A stretch of 64,000 nt of DNA from Cryobacterium soli (GCF_003611035.1 NZ_CP030033.1:3038001-3102000), one strand, 5' to 3'. Positions 51,724 to 60,586 are shown, counted from the stretch's first letter. Notes: a model not told the origin generated them from the sequence alone. Translations and numbers: made by a program.

Positions 51724-52590
51724 ATGTCTGTGCTTTCCAGCCCTGCGGCCCCCGCCGACGACCTTGTGCTGTCGTTGCGGGGGATCGACAAGAACTTCGG
51801 CGCCGTGCAGGCGCTCACCGACATCGACCTCGACATCTACGCGGGCGAGGTGGTCGCCCTCGTCGGTGACAACGGTGCAGGCAAGTCCACCCTGATCAAG
51901 ATCCTCGCCGGAGTGCACCCGCAAGACGGCGGCACCATCAGCCACGGCGGCAAGACCGTCTCGATCAACAACCCGGCGGACTCCAACAACCTGGGCATCG
52001 CCACCGTCTACCAGGACCTGGCGCTCTGCGACAACCTCGACGTTGTCGCCAATCTCTTCCTCGGCCACGAGCTGGGACGCGGCACCATCAACGAGGTGGA
52101 GATGGAGAAACGTTCCTGGGGCCTGCTCCGTCAACTCTCCGCCCGCATCCCCTCGGTGCGCATCCCGGTCGCCTCGCTCTCCGGCGGCCAGCGGCAGACA
52201 GTGGCCATCGCCCGGTCGCTCATCGGCGACCCGCGTATCGTCATCCTCGACGAACCCACAGCGGCCTTGGGCGTGGCCCAGACCGCCGAGGTGCTCAACC
52301 TCATCGAACGACTCCGCGAACGGGGCCTGGCCGTGGTCCTGATCAGCCACAACATGGCGGATGTTCAGGCCGTCGCCGACCGCATCGTGGTGCTGCGCCT
52401 CGGCCGTAACAACGGCGAGTTCAAGGTGGCAGACGTCACCTACGAAGACATCATTGCCGCGATCACCGGCGCCACCGACAATGCCGTCACCCGGCGGGCC
52501 CAGGCGCGGGTGGATTCCGCCGACGCCGCCGCCGTGGCCGCGGCGGGCACCCGAACCGACACCGCACTCCCCGAGGAGGAACGGCCATGA
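51724..52590 (+). CDS. Sugar ABC transporter ATP-binding protein
   Basis: 288 residues from ATG 51724. A single ATPase domain with Walker A VGDNGAGKST, signature LSGGQRQTVAIARSL, Walker B IVILDEPTAALG and H-loop ISHN. Classical XylG/RbsA proteins have two fused ATPase domains. This one is the single-domain (FrcA-like) form and would act as a homodimer. The Ala/Thr-rich C-terminal 40 residues are extra. The permease start overlaps by ATGA. Confidence 0.93.
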   Translation: MSVLSSPAAPADDLVLSLRGIDKNFGAVQALTDIDLDIYAGEVVALVGDNGAGKSTLIKILAGVHPQDGGTISHGGKTVSINNPADSNNLGIATVYQDLALCDNLDVVANLFLGHELGRGTINEVEMEKRSWGLLRQLSARIPSVRIPVASLSGGQRQTVAIARSLIGDPRIVILDEPTAALGVAQTAEVLNLIERLRERGLAVVLISHNMADVQAVADRIVVLRLGRNNGEFKVADVTYEDIIAAITGATDNAVTRRAQARVDSADAAAVAAAGTRTDTALPEEERP

Positions 52591-53891
52591 CGACACCAAC
52601 TTCGGCCCCGCCGCCGGCCGGCCCGGAAGACACGGCTCCGCCCACCGAGACCGTGCGGCTGGCCGCCGTGGCGGCCGACCTGCAGGACGAACGACTGATC
52701 CAGCCACACGGCCTGGGCGGCACCCTGCGGGCCTTCGGCAAGCGGGTGCGCTCAGGCGACATCGGGTCGCTGCCCGTGGTGATCGGACTCATCGTGATCT
52801 GGGTGGCGTTCTCGCTGCTCAACCCCAACTTCCTCTCCAGCACCAACCTGGTCAACCTCACCCTGCAGTGCGCGGCGGTGGGTACCATTTCCATCGGCAT
52901 CGTCCTGGTGCTGCTCCTCGGCGAGATCGACCTGTCGGTCGGATCGGTCAGCGGTCTGTCCGCCGCCATCCTCGCCGTGAGTTTCGTCAACCTCGGCTGG
53001 CCGCTTCCGGTGTCACTCCTGGCCGCGCTCCTGACCGGCCTCGTCATCGGGCTGCTCTACGGCTTCCTCTACACCCGGTTCGGCGTGCCGAGCTTCGTCA
53101 TCACCCTCGCCGGCTTGCTCGGCTTCCTGGGCCTGCAACTGTGGGTGCTCGGCTCGACGGGCTCGATCAACATCCCGTTCGACTCCTGGATCGTTCAGTT
53201 CGCCCAACAGTCCTTCCTGCCCGACTGGCTGTCCTATGTGCTGGTGGTGCTCACGGCGCTCGCCTATGCGGCTCAACTCTTTGTGACCGCCAACCGCCGT
53301 GCCGCGGCGGGGCTCTCCGCCGTGCCCGCCACCTCCATCGTGGTGCGGAGCGTTTTCCTGCTCCTGGTGCTCGGAGTGCCGACCTGGTACCTCAACCAGA
53401 CCCGCGGGGTCGGCGCCATGTTCCTGCTCTTCCTGGTGCTCGTCGTCGTGATGAACTTCTTCCTCACCCGCACCAAGTGGGGCCGGTCGGTGTACGCGGT
53501 CGGCGGCAACGTCGAGGCCGCCCGGCGGTCAGGCATCAACGTCACCGGTGTGTACCTGAGCGTGTTCATGCTCTGCTCCACCTTCGCGGCCCTCGGCGGA
53601 CTGCTCGCCGCCGGGCGACTGGCCGCGGCCAACCAGGGCTCGGGCGGCGGCGACACCAACCTCAACGCCATCGCCGCGGCGGTGATCGGCGGGGCCAGCC
53701 TCTTCGGCGGCCGGGGCAGCGCGTTCTCGGCCCTCCTGGGGATCCTGGTCATCCAGTCGATCTCCAGCGGGCTCACCCTGCTCAACCTGGACTCCTCGAT
53801 CCGCTACATGATCACCGGCGCCGTGCTGTTGCTCGCGGTCATCGTCGACTCCCTGTCGCGCCGTACCCGGGTATCGCACGGTAGAGCCTGA
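52587..53891 (+). CDS. Sugar ABC transporter permease (XylH/FrcC-like)
   Basis: 434 residues with about ten to twelve membrane helices. The family motif region TKWGRSVYAVGGNVEAARRSGINV and GEIDLSVGSVSGLSAAI are typical of ribose/xylose/fructose permeases. A 60-residue Pro/Ala-rich N-terminal tail precedes the first helix. Third gene of the importer operon; downstream lie two 57-bp palindromes. Confidence 0.93.
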   Translation: MTTPTSAPPPAGPEDTAPPTETVRLAAVAADLQDERLIQPHGLGGTLRAFGKRVRSGDIGSLPVVIGLIVIWVAFSLLNPNFLSSTNLVNLTLQCAAVGTISIGIVLVLLLGEIDLSVGSVSGLSAAILAVSFVNLGWPLPVSLLAALLTGLVIGLLYGFLYTRFGVPSFVITLAGLLGFLGLQLWVLGSTGSINIPFDSWIVQFAQQSFLPDWLSYVLVVLTALAYAAQLFVTANRRAAAGLSAVPATSIVVRSVFLLLVLGVPTWYLNQTRGVGAMFLLFLVLVVVMNFFLTRTKWGRSVYAVGGNVEAARRSGINVTGVYLSVFMLCSTFAALGGLLAAGRLAAANQGSGGGDTNLNAIAAAVIGGASLFGGRGSAFSALLGILVIQSISSGLTLLNLDSSIRYMITGAVLLLAVIVDSLSRRTRVSHGRA

Positions 53892-53903
53892 CCGCGGTCT
53901 CGC

Positions 53904-53960
53904 CGACATGCGCGAAAGCACCCTCTGGGGAGCCCCGAAGGGGACATTCGCGGCATCTCG
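53904..53960. repeat. 57-bp palindromic element, copy A (intergenic)
   Basis: Starts 13 bases after the permease stop. The minus strand is open and would read RDAANVPFGAPQRVLSRMS. Same length as, and gap-free alignment with, the copies in fbiA and the ATPase gene. Confidence 0.85.
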
Positions 53961-53976
53961 AAAACGGATGCCGCGC

Positions 53977-54033
53977 CGACTTGCCGCGAAGCACCCCCTC
54001 CGCGCTCCCGGAGGGGTCATTTGCGGCGACTCG
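53977..54033. repeat. 57-bp palindromic element, copy B (intergenic, tandem)
   Basis: Follows copy A after 16 bases in the same orientation. The minus strand would read RVAANDPSGSAEGVLRGKS. It lies 41 bases before the convergent NodA-like gene's stop, so the pair may serve as a terminator. Confidence 0.85.
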
Positions 54034-54074
54034 GCGTCGGGTGCCTGGTGCCGGGGTGCCGGGCGCCGGAGGCG

Positions 54075-54629
54075 CTAGACCTCGAGGCCGTCCCGGACGA
54101 CCGTACCTCCGGTCGGCCAATCTGCGAACGACGCCCGCACGGGAAGCACCATCGCGGGGCCGGTGAAGGATTCGGGTTGCAGCCGGGTATCGATCATGCG
54201 AGTCGTCAGCCCGACGGCCTGCTGCCATCCGCCGGCGGAATAGAACGGCACCAGCTCGGGGGCGCAGGTGAGGAAGCCGAACGGCAGCGCCTGGCTGTTG
54301 AGGGCCAGAGCCGCCTCGGCGAGCAACCGGCGGCCGAGTCCCCGACCCTGATAGTCGGGATCGACGCCAACCAGCCCCACATCGCCGACCAACTGTGACC
54401 CGCCGGACTCGAGGCGCAGCATCCGCCGCACGAAGCCGATGTGGGCCACCGGACGGTCGCCGTCGTAGCCGATCACGCGGGCCTCCGGGCGGGCTCCCAT
54501 CCAGCTGCGGGCACCGGTGAACGTGACGTGATCCTGGGGGTAGTAGCGCGAGAACAGCGTCGCCAGGGCGGTGTGGTCGTCGGCCGACAGGTCGGCTTCC
54601 CAACGTAGGATCCACTCGATGTCAGCCAT
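54075..54629 (-). CDS. NodA-like GNAT acyltransferase
   Basis: 184 residues. Several blocks match rhizobial NodA (the N-acyltransferase that lipidates chitooligosaccharide) as I remember it: IEWILRWEADL...DH at the N-terminus, GARSWMGARPEARVIGYD with AHIGFVRR, GLVGVDPDYQGRGLGRRL (also a GNAT acetyl-CoA-type loop), and MVLPVRASFADWPTGGTVVR at the C-terminus. No nodB, nodC or other Nod genes are near, so Nod-factor synthesis is not indicated. The acceptor is unknown. ATG 54629 is leaderless, with TAGGCT at -12 to -7. Confidence 0.75.
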   Translation of the reverse strand: MADIEWILRWEADLSADDHTALATLFSRYYPQDHVTFTGARSWMGARPEARVIGYDGDRPVAHIGFVRRMLRLESGGSQLVGDVGLVGVDPDYQGRGLGRRLLAEAALALNSQALPFGFLTCAPELVPFYSAGGWQQAVGLTTRMIDTRLQPESFTGPAMVLPVRASFADWPTGGTVVRDGLEV

Positions 54630-54719
54630 CCGCCCAGCCTAATCGGCAGGGTCGGCGCCGGGCCGGGGAGCCGGTCGCGACGAGTGCTTCTGTGGCTTGG
54701 CGCATCGTGATTGTGCGTC

Positions 54720-55637
54720 TCATCGGGGTGCCGGCAACGAAGCGGCCGCGGCGACCATCGCAGCCCTGAGCCATCGAGAGGCGGGGTCCGCGTCGGCACG
54801 TTGATGCCATCGTTGTTCGACAGTGGCGATGGGGAGATCGACGGGCACCTGATGTACTCGGATGGGAACACCCCGCTCGTGAAGGTGGGATGCCAGTCGG
54901 GACGGTACAAGGCAGAGCACATCGTCTTCCAAAGCCATGAGAGCGCCAACGGCGTACGTCGGAACGACGGCGACGACTCTCCTGGATAACCCGATCCGGT
55001 CGAGCGCGTCGTCCAACGGGCCGCGGTCGAGCCCGCGTCGCGATGCCGACACGTGCGGCACCGAGCAAAGGTCGTTCACGGTCAGAGACGGCTTCCTTCC
55101 TAGGTCGGATGCGGCTGAGACGACAGCAACGAAGATGTCCGTGAAGAGCACCGAGGTGAGCACATCGGGTGGCGGGGGGTTTCCCACACCGACGTCGAGA
55201 TCCAGAGTGCCATTGCGGAGAAGGTCGGCTTCTTTGGACTCTTGGGAGACAAAGCGCAGTTGAACGTGCGGCGCTTGAGCGGCGACGAGGCGTGTCAGGC
55301 GTGGTGCGAGGACGGGGGAGAGTGCGTCGTTGATGCGTATCGCGAACGTTCGCCGCCATGTCGCAGGGTCCCCGACCGTCTCCAAACGCAAACGATCAGC
55401 GTCCTCGAGCAGTGCCTTGACGCGAGCAGCGGCCCGCTGCGCGAAAGGTGTGGGGAGCATCCCGCGACCCGCGCGCACGAGGATCGGGTCGTTCATCGCA
55501 TGACGGAGGCGACCCAGGGCTCGACTGGTCGCAGGAATGGACAGGTGCAGCCGATCAGCGGCTTTGGAGACGCTACTGCTGTCCAGGAGAGCGTCGAAGA
55601 CTCGCAAGAGGTTCAGGTCCAACTGTTCGGCTGCCAC
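54720..55637 (-). CDS. LysR-family transcriptional regulator
   Basis: 305 residues, GTG start. HTH: NLLRVFDALLDSSSVSKAADRLHLSIPATSRALGRLR; then an effector-binding domain (about 93-300). CACAAT lies at -12 to -7. Divergent from the quinone-reductase-like gene across 143 bases, its probable target. Confidence 0.92.
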   Translation of the reverse strand: MAAEQLDLNLLRVFDALLDSSSVSKAADRLHLSIPATSRALGRLRHAMNDPILVRAGRGMLPTPFAQRAAARVKALLEDADRLRLETVGDPATWRRTFAIRINDALSPVLAPRLTRLVAAQAPHVQLRFVSQESKEADLLRNGTLDLDVGVGNPPPPDVLTSVLFTDIFVAVVSAASDLGRKPSLTVNDLCSVPHVSASRRGLDRGPLDDALDRIGLSRRVVAVVPTYAVGALMALEDDVLCLVPSRLASHLHERGVPIRVHQVPVDLPIATVEQRWHQRADADPASRWLRAAMVAAAASLPAPR

Positions 55638-55654
55638 AGCCGTATTGTGTCAGA

Positions 55655-55680
55655 CGCAACTTTGGTTTGCGAATGTTGCG
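55655..55680. promoter_or_regulatory. Candidate LysR operator
   Basis: CGCAAC and GTTGCG form a perfect inverted repeat with a 14-base spacer, located between the divergent LysR and oxidoreductase genes. Confidence 0.4.
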
Positions 55681-55780
55681 CTTCCTGATCTGCCCGCGAA
55701 TGATCAGTATGGATTCAGAGCCGGTTGGCTCGCTCTTCTCAGCCCAGCCAGAAACTGGGCTCTGATCCCTTGGAGGTTTC

Positions 55781-56743
55781 ATGGCCAGGATTGTGCGTCC
55801 GCGAGCATACGGCGGTTCCGACGTTCTCACCGTTCAGGAGGTCGATGTCCCCACTCCTGCGGCGGGCGAAGTCGTCATTCGGGTTCGAGCGGCAGGCGTC
55901 AACCCGCTCGACTGGAAGCTATACAGCGGCGCCTTCCACGACGTTGACGAGGACGAAAAGAATGCCGCTGGCCTTGCAGAATCGCTCCCCAGTCTGGGGA
56001 TGGATTGCGCCGGAGTCGTGACCGCCGTGGGCCCGGGCGTCGAGAACGCCGCCATTGGTGATGAAGTGATCGTCTATCCCGTCACGGCCGCCTACGCCGA
56101 CTACGTCACCGCCGCCGCCTCGGCCCTGATCCCGAAGCCTGATGGGCTGAGCTGGGAACAGGCGGGAGGGCTGATGTTGGCAGGGCTGACGGCCTTGCAC
56201 TCCATTCACGCCGCCGGAGTCCAGGCCGGCGACACAGTTCTCATCCACGGCGGTGCCGGAGGCGTCGGTCTCATGGCGGTACAGCTCGCCACCAACATCG
56301 GCGCGTCCGTTGTCGCGACTGCAGCCGAGCGAAACCATGACCTGCTCCGCGAGCTCGGCGCAACCCCTGTCGTGTACGGCAACGGACTCGCAGACCGTGT
56401 TCGTGCTGCCGCGCCCCACGGAGTGACCGCGGCCATCGATGCTGCCGGCTCCGACGAGGCCCTTGATGTGTCGCTCGAACTCGTGGCCGACCCGGCGCGA
56501 ATCGCCTCGATCACGGGCTCGGACCGCCGTCTTGGCACCGGAATCAAACTGCTCGGTTACGGACCTGGCCAGGACGCCGGAACCGAATACCGGTCTTCCG
56601 TCCGATCGCACCTCGCTGAACTCGCCGGTGCCGGTCACGTTCGCGTAACCGTCGCCAAGTCCTTCCCACTGGCTGATGCCGCGCAGGCTCACGAATTCGG
56701 GCAATCCGGCCGCGGTACCGGCAAGATCATTCTCCTGCCGTAG
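55781..56743 (+). CDS. Zinc-independent medium-chain (quinone-type) NADP oxidoreductase
   Basis: 320 residues with GGAGG 4 bases before the ATG. GroES-like N-terminal domain (AGVNPLDWKLYSGAF) and Rossmann domain with HGGAGGVGLMAVQLA binding NADPH. The structural and catalytic zinc cysteines of alcohol dehydrogenases are absent, as in quinone reductases. Likely reduces quinones or alpha,beta-unsaturated carbonyls, under control of the divergent LysR. Confidence 0.92.
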   Translation: MARIVRPRAYGGSDVLTVQEVDVPTPAAGEVVIRVRAAGVNPLDWKLYSGAFHDVDEDEKNAAGLAESLPSLGMDCAGVVTAVGPGVENAAIGDEVIVYPVTAAYADYVTAAASALIPKPDGLSWEQAGGLMLAGLTALHSIHAAGVQAGDTVLIHGGAGGVGLMAVQLATNIGASVVATAAERNHDLLRELGATPVVYGNGLADRVRAAAPHGVTAAIDAAGSDEALDVSLELVADPARIASITGSDRRLGTGIKLLGYGPGQDAGTEYRSSVRSHLAELAGAGHVRVTVAKSFPLADAAQAHEFGQSGRGTGKIILLP

Positions 56744-56779
56744 TCGAGCGCGCTGGCTGAGACGCTCGAACCCGCGTGC

Positions 56780-57706
56780 TCAGCCGGCGGCCGCCGCGTG
56801 TTCGGCCTGTACCTGGGCCGCCCGCTTGCGCAGCGCGCCGATCACGGTGCGTACGGCCAGCCGTTCCGCGCGGTCGGGCCGCATCAGGGCCACGATCTGA
56901 CGTTCGGCGTCGAGCCCGCGCAACGGCTTGAGCACCATGCGGCCGGGCTGATTGCCGCCCGAGGTGTAGCGCGGCACGAGGGCGATGCCGAGGCCGGCCA
57001 TGATGAAAGACTCGATCAGGCGCATATCGGCGAAGCGCTGGGTCACCCGGGCGCGCCCGCCGGTCTGCTGCTCGATGTCGTGCAGGATGCGTTCGAACGG
57101 GAACCCGCCCGGCACGCCGATCCAGGTCTCGCCGACCACGTCGCTTGCGCCGAGCGACGCCCGGCCGGCCAGGCGGTGGTCGGCGGGCAGTCCCACATCC
57201 AGAGGCTCGGTCATCAACGGCACCGAGGTGAGCCCACGCCCGCCCCAGCCGAGCTGCCCGCGCATGCTGTGCGCGAGCACGATGTCGTAGTCGGAGGTGA
57301 GCGCCGGAAAGTCGCTGAGCTCCGGGTCCATGTCGGTGCAGTGCACGGCAAGCCCGTCGATCGCGTCGAGATCCTGCAGTACGCCCGGCAGCAGCATCTG
57401 CCCGGCCGTGGGGAAGGTGACTAGGCTGACGTCGCCCGTGGCGCCGTTGCGGAACGTGTCCCAGACCGCCGTTGCACGCTCGAGCGCGACAGCGATATCC
57501 GTGGCGCTCGCGGCCAGCGCACGACCGGCATCCGTGAGCACCAGGCCGCGCCCGTTGCGCTCGGTGAGCGGCAAACCGGCCTCCCGTTCGAGCACTTTGA
57601 GCTGCTGCGACACCGCTGACGGCGTGCGGTGGGTGGCCCGTGCCACGGCCGTCACACTGCCGCGCTCGGCCAGTTCGCGGAGCAGTTCCAGACGTTGCAC
57701 ATCCAT
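56780..57706 (-). CDS. LysR-family transcriptional regulator
   Basis: 308 residues. HTH: LELLRELAERGSVTAVARATHRTPSAVSQQLKVLER. The effector domain follows from about residue 90. Leaderless, with TAGGGT at -12 to -7 of ATG 57706. Divergent from the 40-residue gene. Target unknown. Confidence 0.92.
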   Translation of the reverse strand: MDVQRLELLRELAERGSVTAVARATHRTPSAVSQQLKVLEREAGLPLTERNGRGLVLTDAGRALAASATDIAVALERATAVWDTFRNGATGDVSLVTFPTAGQMLLPGVLQDLDAIDGLAVHCTDMDPELSDFPALTSDYDIVLAHSMRGQLGWGGRGLTSVPLMTEPLDVGLPADHRLAGRASLGASDVVGETWIGVPGGFPFERILHDIEQQTGGRARVTQRFADMRLIESFIMAGLGIALVPRYTSGGNQPGRMVLKPLRGLDAERQIVALMRPDRAERLAVRTVIGALRKRAAQVQAEHAAAAG

Positions 57707-57839
57707 GTAGCTACCCTACATAGTCAGTACAGAACTGTGTGATTGTGCTGAAAGGTTGTTGGTGGTCTTATAAAGGTGTCGGTTACCGGGCACACGCCCG
57801 CACTAACGCGGCCATCCACTTCCTTCGAAAGGCACGACC

Positions 57840-57962
57840 GTGTTCGTTTTCATGATCCTCATCTCCCTTGTGGCCGCTGGCTCCATCGTCGGCACCGTTG
57901 TCGCCGTCAACAAGGATGGCTACGGCCGCGTGCCGGAGAAGAAGCTCGTTCGCAGCTTCTAA
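57840..57962 (+). CDS. 40-residue single-helix membrane protein
   Basis: GTG 57840 to TAA 57962, with AAAGG about 7 bases upstream. One membrane helix (FVFMILISLVAAGSIVGTVVAV) followed by a polar tail with RVPEKKLVRS. Short but well formed: clear Shine-Dalgarno, high-GC third-position bias and a hydrophobic-then-basic plan. It resembles short conserved membrane proteins I associate with Microbacteriaceae. Function unknown. Confidence 0.7.
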   Translation: MFVFMILISLVAAGSIVGTVVAVNKDGYGRVPEKKLVRSF

Positions 57963-58018
57963 ACAGTGCGGTCCCGGTGCGCCTGCAACGTGCGCGGGAC
58001 TCACGGCGGGTGTTGGCC

Positions 58019-58024
58019 TAAAGT
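58019..58024 (+). promoter_or_regulatory. Leaderless -10 element (TAAAGT) of pyrE
   Basis: TAAAGT at -12 to -7 from GTG 58031; it favours GTG over the adjacent ATG 58034 as the start. Confidence 0.55.
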
Positions 58025-58030
58025 AGCTCT

Positions 58031-58579
58031 GTGATGGATACCCGCAAGCAACTCATCGACTACATCTCGGCCGACGCCGTCTTCCACGGTGATTTCACCC
58101 TCACCAGCGGCAAGAAGGCCACGTACTACGTGGACCTCCGCAAGGTCAGCCTGGATCACCGGGTTGCCCCCCTGATCGGCCAGGTCATGCTCGACCTCAT
58201 CCAGGACATCCCCGATGTCGTCGCCGTCGGCGGGATGACCATGGGCGCAGACCCCGTCGCCACCGCGATCCTGCACCAGGGCGCCGCTCGCGGCCTTGCC
58301 TACGACGCCTTCGTCGTTCGCAAGGAGCCCAAGGACCACGGCCGCGGTCGTCAGGTCGAGGGCCCCGATCTCGCCGGCAAACGCGTCATCGTCCTCGAGG
58401 ACACCTCGACGACGGGTGGCTCGCCGCTGGCGGCCATCGAGGCTCTGCTCAAGGTGGGTGCCATCATCGCCGGCGTCGCCGTGGTCGTGGACCGCAGCAC
58501 CGGCGCCCGCGAAATCATCGAAGCGGCCGGCTACCCGTACTACGCGGCCATCGGACTCGAGGACCTGGGACTGAGCTGA
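58031..58579 (+). CDS. pyrE: Orotate phosphoribosyltransferase
   Basis: 182 residues, converting orotate and PRPP to OMP in de novo pyrimidine synthesis. The PRPP-binding motif RVIVLEDTSTTGGS (about 118-131) and the GDFTLTSGKKATYYVDLRKV N-terminal block are diagnostic. Length is in the normal range. The stop shares one base with the next start (TGATG), coupling it to the septum-formation-like gene. No other pyr genes are nearby. Confidence 0.95.
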   Translation: MMDTRKQLIDYISADAVFHGDFTLTSGKKATYYVDLRKVSLDHRVAPLIGQVMLDLIQDIPDVVAVGGMTMGADPVATAILHQGAARGLAYDAFVVRKEPKDHGRGRQVEGPDLAGKRVIVLEDTSTTGGSPLAAIEALLKVGAIIAGVAVVVDRSTGAREIIEAAGYPYYAAIGLEDLGLS

Positions 58580-60525
58580 TGCCAGACCAGCAGGGCGGAC
58601 ACGACGAGAACGACCTCGGCATCGACTGGCTCGAGGCGCAGTTGAGCGCCGATGACGGCACCGACGATTCCGAGGCGGGCTCCGAGGCGTCCGACAGCGA
58701 GACCGGTGGCGCGGCCGATGATGACAAAGGCGACTCACGCGCCGAGCGCACTGCTGAACGCCCTGGCCCGGATGCCCGGCCCGATTCCGCTCCGACAGTC
58801 GCCCTGCCGATTCCGCCCGCTGAGCCCTCTGGTGCTGTCTCCGCGCCTGCTGTCGACGAATACGTGACCCGCGCCGAGCGCGCTGCGGCCGAGCGTGCAG
58901 CCGCCGATCGAGCGGCTGCTGACCGCGCCGCTGCCGACAAGTCTGCGGCTGACCGCGCCGCCGCCGAGAAAGCAGCTGCTGACCGCGCTGTGGCTGACCG
59001 AGCTGCTGCCGAGAAAGCAGCTGCTGACCGCGCGGCGGCCGACCGAGTCGCTCTAGAGAGTGCTGCCGCCGCCGAACGAGCGTCCGCCGAAAAGGCTGCT
59101 GCTGACCGCGCCGCCGCAACACCGGTCGAAGCTCCGCCCGCCGATGAGTCCGCAACCGGAACCTCCTCGGCCGCCGAGGCCGAGCCGGCTCCCGGTGGCT
59201 TCCGCTGGGGCCTCACACCCAAGATCGAGCCCGACCCGACAGTTCCCCCGTCGAGGCGTCCCACCCCGCCCGCCGACGCTGCTGCTACCGCTGCCGCTGT
59301 CGCTCCTGCTGCACCGCCCGCCGCACCGACCCCGGTCGCCGCGCCCGTTCCTGCCGCGTCCGTGATTCCCCCCATCGTGCCTGCGGCCCCTGTGATTCCT
59401 GTGGCCGCCGCTCCGCGGGCTGCCCCGCCGGCACCGACTGCCGATGCACCGGCCGCGACTCCGGCAGTTCCTGAGGCCGCACCCGCTGCGCCGCCGCTCG
59501 GCGTCACCCCAGCGCGTCCTGTGCCCGCGGTCCCCGCGGCCACGGCTGTGCCCGAACCCACGGAGCCGCTCACCAAAGCTCCAGCCGAACCGCGCCGCGC
59601 TGCCGATGTCGAACCGGCACCGTGGTGGACGACGCCCGCCCAGTCCCGCCTCGTCCCTACCGACGAGGAGCAGGAGGCGCGTCGCCGTCGCACACCGCCG
59701 AGCCCCCTCGATACCGGAGTGCAACCGCCCTTCGGAGCACCCGCCGCGGCGGCTCTGGCGCCCTCGCACCGCGCGGCCCCAGGTGCCACAACGCCGCCGT
59801 CGACGAGGCGTTCTCCGGTACCCGCGGCCCTCCCCGAGTCGGTTCTCGCTGCCGCCGCACCGCCCGTGACGGCCGCTGCTGCGGTAGCTGCTCCGCACGA
59901 CGACGACGACGACGACCGCCCCGCCCGCCGGGCCGGCGCCGGTGGACCGCCCAGGCGTCCCTCCGCCCGCACCCTCTACTGGGCCGGTGGCGCCGTTCTC
60001 GCCGTGCTCGTGATCGTCGGGCTCTTCTTCCTGGGCCAGGCCCTCGGCGGCACGCCCGTGGCCGCTCCGACCGCCTCGGCACCGGCATCCGCGAGTGCCA
60101 CCCCCACACCGACTCCCACCCCGACGCCTGAGCCCACCGCGCCGCAGCCGGCCGGTGTGCATGCCTGGGACACCATGTTCGGCTCCGAGTGTCTCGAGCC
60201 GTACACCTCACCGTGGGACGAAGAGTTCACGGTGGTGGACTGCGCTACCCCGCACACCGCCCAGCTCGTCTACCGAGGCACCCTCGAGGGCGAGACCGGC
60301 TCCGCGTTCCCCGGCGAAGAGGCGTTTGCGCAGCAGATCAATGTGCTCTGCTCGGCCCCAGGCACCATCGACTTGGCCGCGGCCGGAGCATACTCCGACG
60401 TGCAGCTGCAGGGCAGCTACCCGGTGACCGCCGAACAGTGGGATGCCGGTGACCGGTACTTCTACTGCTTCGCCAGCCGCTCCTCCGGAGAGCCGCTCAC
60501 CACGAGCCTCGCCCCGGTGGCCTGA
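58579..60525 (+). CDS. Large repeat-rich membrane protein with septum-formation-like C-terminal domain
   Basis: 648 residues. Acidic start (about 1-90); an Ala/Arg/Asp helical repeat (about 95-178) of RAAAD/KAAAD pentads; a long Pro/Ala-rich disordered stretch (to about 460) with a D-rich patch; one membrane helix (about 467-490); a Thr/Pro spacer; and a C-terminal extracellular domain (about 526-645) with four cysteines (SECLEP, VDCATPH, VLCSAP, FYCFAS) like the septum-formation/DUF4190-associated family. A role at the division septum or cell wall is inferred. Translationally coupled to pyrE; a perfect hairpin follows it. Confidence 0.75.
   Translation: MPDQQGGHDENDLGIDWLEAQLSADDGTDDSEAGSEASDSETGGAADDDKGDSRAERTAERPGPDARPDSAPTVALPIPPAEPSGAVSAPAVDEYVTRAERAAAERAAADRAAADRAAADKSAADRAAAEKAAADRAVADRAAAEKAAADRAAADRVALESAAAAERASAEKAAADRAAATPVEAPPADESATGTSSAAEAEPAPGGFRWGLTPKIEPDPTVPPSRRPTPPADAAATAAAVAPAAPPAAPTPVAAPVPAASVIPPIVPAAPVIPVAAAPRAAPPAPTADAPAATPAVPEAAPAAPPLGVTPARPVPAVPAATAVPEPTEPLTKAPAEPRRAADVEPAPWWTTPAQSRLVPTDEEQEARRRRTPPSPLDTGVQPPFGAPAAAALAPSHRAAPGATTPPSTRRSPVPAALPESVLAAAAPPVTAAAAVAAPHDDDDDDRPARRAGAGGPPRRPSARTLYWAGGAVLAVLVIVGLFFLGQALGGTPVAAPTASAPASASATPTPTPTPTPEPTAPQPAGVHAWDTMFGSECLEPYTSPWDEEFTVVDCATPHTAQLVYRGTLEGETGSAFPGEEAFAQQINVLCSAPGTIDLAAAGAYSDVQLQGSYPVTAEQWDAGDRYFYCFASRSSGEPLTTSLAPVA
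58863..59115 (+). repeat. 15-bp imperfect coding repeat (RAAAD pentads)
   Basis: About 16 units of GACCGCGCNGCNGCN-like sequence encode D-R/K-A-A-A pentads. Synonymous drift between units indicates age and selection on the peptide. Confidence 0.7.
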
Positions 60526-60554
60526 CACCGCCGCGCATCGCGGCCGTACAAGAA

Positions 60555-60586
60555 ACTCAAGCCGGGCCCGCTGGCCCGGCTTGAGT
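60555..60586. terminator. Perfect 14-bp bidirectional hairpin
   Basis: ACTCAAGCCGGGCC-cgct-GGCCCGGCTTGAGT, lying between the convergent septum-like and HAD genes (30 bases after the first stop, 20 before the other). Confidence 0.85.
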
